Shown: positions 60,360-64,000 of the stretch, piece after piece
Numbering within the stretch: the stretch's first letter is position 1
Layout: every line of letters begins with the position of its first letter
DNA from: Serratia marcescens subsp. marcescens ATCC 13880
GTDB lineage: Bacteria > Pseudomonadota > Gammaproteobacteria > Enterobacterales > Enterobacteriaceae
Direction: 5' to 3'
Assembly (NCBI RefSeq): GCF_017299535.1
Contig: NZ_CP071238.1
Coordinates: forward strand, 4,588,001-4,652,000
Length of the DNA stretch: 64,000 bases
Translations under genes and position numbers: made by a program
Notes under the pieces: generated by a model
Databases searched by the model: none
Seen by the model: only the letters and a program-made list of their open reading frames with translations
Told to the model about the DNA's origin: nothing

Positions 60360-60482
60360 TTACCCTATGGATTTCAAGTTACAGCTAGGCGACCAGCTCG
60401 CTAAGCCCAGGCGCTTACTTCAGTAAGCAACTGGGGTTAGCGATGCAGTCAACAACGCTGTCGCTTGAAAGACGACGGGTAA
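60360..60482. repeat. ERIC (IRU) intergenic repeat
   Basis: About 123 bases forming a long imperfect palindrome. The ends are TTACCC and GGGTAA; the centre holds CCCAGGCGCTTACTTCAGTA and AAGCAACTGGGGTTAGCG, and the right arm GCTTGAAAGACGACGGGTAA. These match the ERIC consensus (CCCAGGAGCTTACTTAAGTA, GACTGGGGTGAGCG, CTTGAAGGACGACGGG) as I recall it. It sits between malG and its terminator. Confidence 0.85.
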
Positions 60483-60499
60483 TGATATCCTGTGTCTTT

Positions 60500-60523
60500 G
60501 GCGGCCTTTGGCCGCCATTTTTA
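60500..60523. terminator. Terminator between malG and psiE
   Basis: GGCGGCC TTT GGCCGCC followed by ATTTTTAT. Confidence 0.8.
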
Positions 60524-60526
60524 TCG

Positions 60527-60934
60527 CTACTCCCGTTTCAGCCGATCGGTATTGGCCAGGTAGAGCGTCACCACCAGCACCAATATCGCCGCGGCGTAGA
60601 TCAGGGTATCGATGGGGTTTTTGTGGTCCACGATAATCAAACGAATAATCGCGGTAATGCCAATGTAAATAAAATAGCGCAGCGGGAAATGATACCCCGA
60701 CTCAAAATACTTGACGATCAAAGCGATAAATTCAAAGTACAGGAAATAAATCACGATGCCTTCAATCAACAGGTAAGAGGACGACTCTTCGCTGTTGATA
60801 AATAACACCTTCGCCAGATGGATGGTTTCCTTGACCAGAAACACCACCAGAATTGCCGCCAGCAGCAACAAGCCCACGTTCAGCACTCGCTGCAGCCCTT
60901 TCGCTATCATGATCGAACGCGACGTTTTTGCCAT
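60527..60934 (-). CDS. psiE: Phosphate-starvation-inducible protein PsiE
   Basis: A 135-residue inner-membrane protein of unknown function with four hydrophobic segments ([74 protein letters not shown]). The motif [20 protein letters not shown] is typical of PsiE. Position next to malG matches E. coli. No clear Pho box was identified upstream. Confidence 0.93.
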   Translation of the reverse strand: MAKTSRSIMIAKGLQRVLNVGLLLLAAILVVFLVKETIHLAKVLFINSEESSSYLLIEGIVIYFLYFEFIALIVKYFESGYHFPLRYFIYIGITAIIRLIIVDHKNPIDTLIYAAAILVLVVTLYLANTDRLKRE

Positions 60935-60980
60935 AAAACCTCTCTCTGAATACCGCTTATATGATTCAACCCTGCCAATA

Positions 60981-60994
60981 TAGGCATTGTCCTA
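60981..60994. promoter_or_regulatory. RcsB-box-like palindrome upstream of the Wzi-like gene
   Basis: TAGGCATTGTCCTA shares the outer TA-G and TCCTA arms of RcsA/RcsB sites. It lies in the psiE-wzi divergent interval, 166 bases from the Wzi-like start. Confidence 0.3.
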
Positions 60995-61045
60995 AAAATT
61001 CCGTCCCAGGTGAAAGCACTTTAAACCCCATTTAATTCATCACGT

Positions 61046-61051
61046 TATAAT
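61046..61051 (+). promoter_or_regulatory. Possible -10 element of the Wzi-like gene
   Basis: A perfect TATAAT; no good -35 is found at 16-18 bases upstream, so an activator may be needed. The leader would be about 100 bases. Confidence 0.4.
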
Positions 61052-61159
61052 AAGATGTTTCTGCCTTATAGATTTGTAGCAAATCGAAATGTCAACTATC
61101 ATGGGTCACAGAGATCTTTACATAAAACCAATAACCTCGAATTAACAAGGGAATTCTTT

Positions 61160-62593
61160 ATGCGCGCTAAACTTAACGGACTGGTCGCTGCGGGCCTGTT
61201 TACCTGTGCATTGTCCGGCCACGCCGCCGGCCTGGTAGCCCCTGACAACGATCTGCGTAACGATCTCGCCTGGTTGTCTGACCGCGGCGTCATCAACGTC
61301 AGCCTGTCCACCTGGCCGCTGAGTCAGGAAGAGATCAGTTCCGTTATCGCGCAGGCCAAGCCGGTGACCAACACCGAGAAAAACGTCATCGACCGCGTAC
61401 AGCGCCGTGTCGATGCTCTGAAAGCCAACATCCGCGTCAGCGGTTACGCGTCGACCGATAAACCCGGCACCCCGCAGGGCTTCGGCCAAAACGAGTACGC
61501 CGACGATCGCCTGACCATCGGCGCCGGCGCCAACGGCGAGTTCTGGGACGTGCGTCTGCAGGGCTCGGTGGAAGGCGATCAGCGCGTCAGCGACGGTTCC
61601 AAATTCAACATGAACGGCTCCTACGGCGCAGTGAAAATCTGGAACCAATGGCTCTCCTTCGGCGAGGTTTCCCAGTGGTGGGGGCCGGGTTACGACGGCA
61701 GCCTGATCCGCTCCGACGCCGCGCGCCCGGTGGCCGGCTTTATGCTGCAGCGCGCCGACCAATCGCCGTTTGAAACCCCGTGGCTGTCGTGGATCGGCCG
61801 CTGGCAATACCAGCTGTCCGCCGGCCAGCTGTCGCAATACGCAGCCGTACCGGACACCAAGCTGATCGGCGGCCGCCTGACCATGATGCCGACCGACTTT
61901 CTGGAGCTGGGCGCTTCACGCGTCATGATGTGGGGTGGTGATGGCCGTCCGCACTCCTGGAGTTCCTTCTGGGATGGCGTAACCGGCAACGATAACACCG
62001 GCGATCCGAAAAACGATCCGGGCAACCAGTTGGGCGGTTTTGACTTCAAACTCAAGCTGCAGCCGCTCATCGGCATGCCGGTCAGCTTTTATGGCCAGAT
62101 CACCGGTGAAGATGAAGCAGGCATGTTGCCTTCGCATAACGCTTACATGCTGGGGCTTGAAGGCCATCCGGAATGGGGCCCGACCACGATCAACTGGCAT
62201 ATCGAAGGTTCTGATACCCGCTCTAACGGCAACGCCAACAACGTAATGTACAACCACTACATCTATCGGGGCGGTTACTACCAGCAAGGTTATCCGCTGG
62301 GCCACGCGATGGGCGGCGACGGCCAGATGCTGTCCGGGCGCGTGGAAATGGTGCTGGACGATGGCCAACGTTGGAGCACCCGTCTGGTGTACGCCAAGGT
62401 GAACCCGAACAACCAAACCATCAACCGGGCGTTCCCGCGTTCCGATACGCTGAAAGGCATTCAGCTCGGCTGGGGTTACAGCTTCGATTCTCAGGTTAAG
62501 TTCGATACCAGCCTGTGGTACACCGACAGCGATCACAGCACCGCCGATGACGTGGGTGCAGGCATCAGCTTCGAAGTGCCAATCAATCTGTAA
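61160..62593 (+). CDS. Wzi-family outer-membrane capsule assembly-like protein
   Basis: A 477-residue exported protein. The signal peptide (residues 1-22) ends SGHAAG, and the mature part starts LVAPDNDLRNDLAWLSDRGV, the helical N-terminal segment of Wzi proteins. Alternating beta strands follow and the C-terminus is ISFEVPINL, fitting an outer-membrane barrel. Family blocks include FGEVSQWWGPGYDGSLIRSD. Wzi is a lectin that anchors group 1 capsule in E. coli and Klebsiella; no capsule genes occur nearby, so here it may bind another surface glycan. The start at 61160 follows AAGGGAATT. Confidence 0.85.
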   Translation: MRAKLNGLVAAGLFTCALSGHAAGLVAPDNDLRNDLAWLSDRGVINVSLSTWPLSQEEISSVIAQAKPVTNTEKNVIDRVQRRVDALKANIRVSGYASTDKPGTPQGFGQNEYADDRLTIGAGANGEFWDVRLQGSVEGDQRVSDGSKFNMNGSYGAVKIWNQWLSFGEVSQWWGPGYDGSLIRSDAARPVAGFMLQRADQSPFETPWLSWIGRWQYQLSAGQLSQYAAVPDTKLIGGRLTMMPTDFLELGASRVMMWGGDGRPHSWSSFWDGVTGNDNTGDPKNDPGNQLGGFDFKLKLQPLIGMPVSFYGQITGEDEAGMLPSHNAYMLGLEGHPEWGPTTINWHIEGSDTRSNGNANNVMYNHYIYRGGYYQQGYPLGHAMGGDGQMLSGRVEMVLDDGQRWSTRLVYAKVNPNNQTINRAFPRSDTLKGIQLGWGYSFDSQVKFDTSLWYTDSDHSTADDVGAGISFEVPINL

Positions 62594-62606
62594 CTTTCGC
62601 AGACGT

Positions 62607-62635
62607 AAAAAAACCCGCCGCGGCGGGTTTTTTTA
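62607..62635. terminator. Bidirectional terminator between the Wzi-like gene and pgi
   Basis: A run, AACCCGCCG / CGGCGGGTT stem, then a T run; serves both convergent genes. Confidence 0.9.
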
Positions 62636-62654
62636 TTGGCTTCAGCTCAGGCGC

Positions 62655-64000
<1,346 letters not shown>

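Overview
The window reads as a chromosomal segment of a Serratia-type enterobacterium, most likely Serratia marcescens. Base composition is high in GC, and gene order follows Escherichia coli/Yersinia over long blocks: panF-prmA, dusB-fis, ssb/uvrA, yjbQ-yjbR-tyrB, dnaB-alr, qorA, pspG-dusA, zur-yjbJ-dinF-lexA-dgkA/plsB, ubiC-ubiA, the mal regulon with psiE, and pgi. The species clue is a single-module peptide synthetase of about 1312 residues that matches my recollection of SwrW, the serrawettin W1 synthetase of S. marcescens. No rRNA, tRNA, insertion sequence, prophage or CRISPR array was seen.

Layout. 1-4034: panF, prmA and the dusB-fis operon with a recognisable fis promoter. 4035-4730: a low-GC islet with a DUF1232 gene, bracketed by two copies of the fis terminator region. 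4751-8323: a helical exported protein, two lipid A modification genes (lpxO, lpxP-like) and a stand-alone glutamine-amidotransferase-like protein. 8324-15139: about 700 bp of AT-rich DNA, swrW, then an LrgA/LrgB pair with a divergent LysR regulator. 15216-20320: a YjcE-type antiporter, the purine permease ghxP with PurR-like operators, and small accessory enzymes. 20516-23297: two DUF1471 exported proteins around an SDR oxidoreductase, then an exported cyclase-family protein behind an unusual nested inverted repeat. 23383-36389: ssb/uvrA, an alcohol dehydrogenase, maa, yjbR-yjbQ, tyrB with an Lrp-type regulator and a PheC-like periplasmic protein, alr-dnaB and qorA. 36690-47969: pspG with a sigma-54 promoter, dusA, an inserted block (exported TPR protein, ECF sigma factor, second acetyltransferase), zur, yjbJ, lexA-dinF with two SOS boxes, dgkA, plsB and ubiCA. 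48362-51776: a transporter, LacI regulator and nucleoside hydrolase in one likely operon, preceded by an 18-bp perfect palindrome. 51832-60319: malM, lamB, malK and a degenerate GH13 gene facing malEFG. 60360-64000: an ERIC element, psiE, a Wzi-like outer-membrane protein and the 3' part of pgi.

The most unusual points are the GH13 remnant that overlaps malK and lacks the catalytic core, the duplicated fis terminator around an accessory gene, the palindromic candidate operator of the nucleoside-hydrolase operon, the PheC-like protein beside tyrB, and the structured leaders of the cyclase-family gene and the lpxP-like gene. All identifications come from reading the sequence against remembered families; no database search was run.
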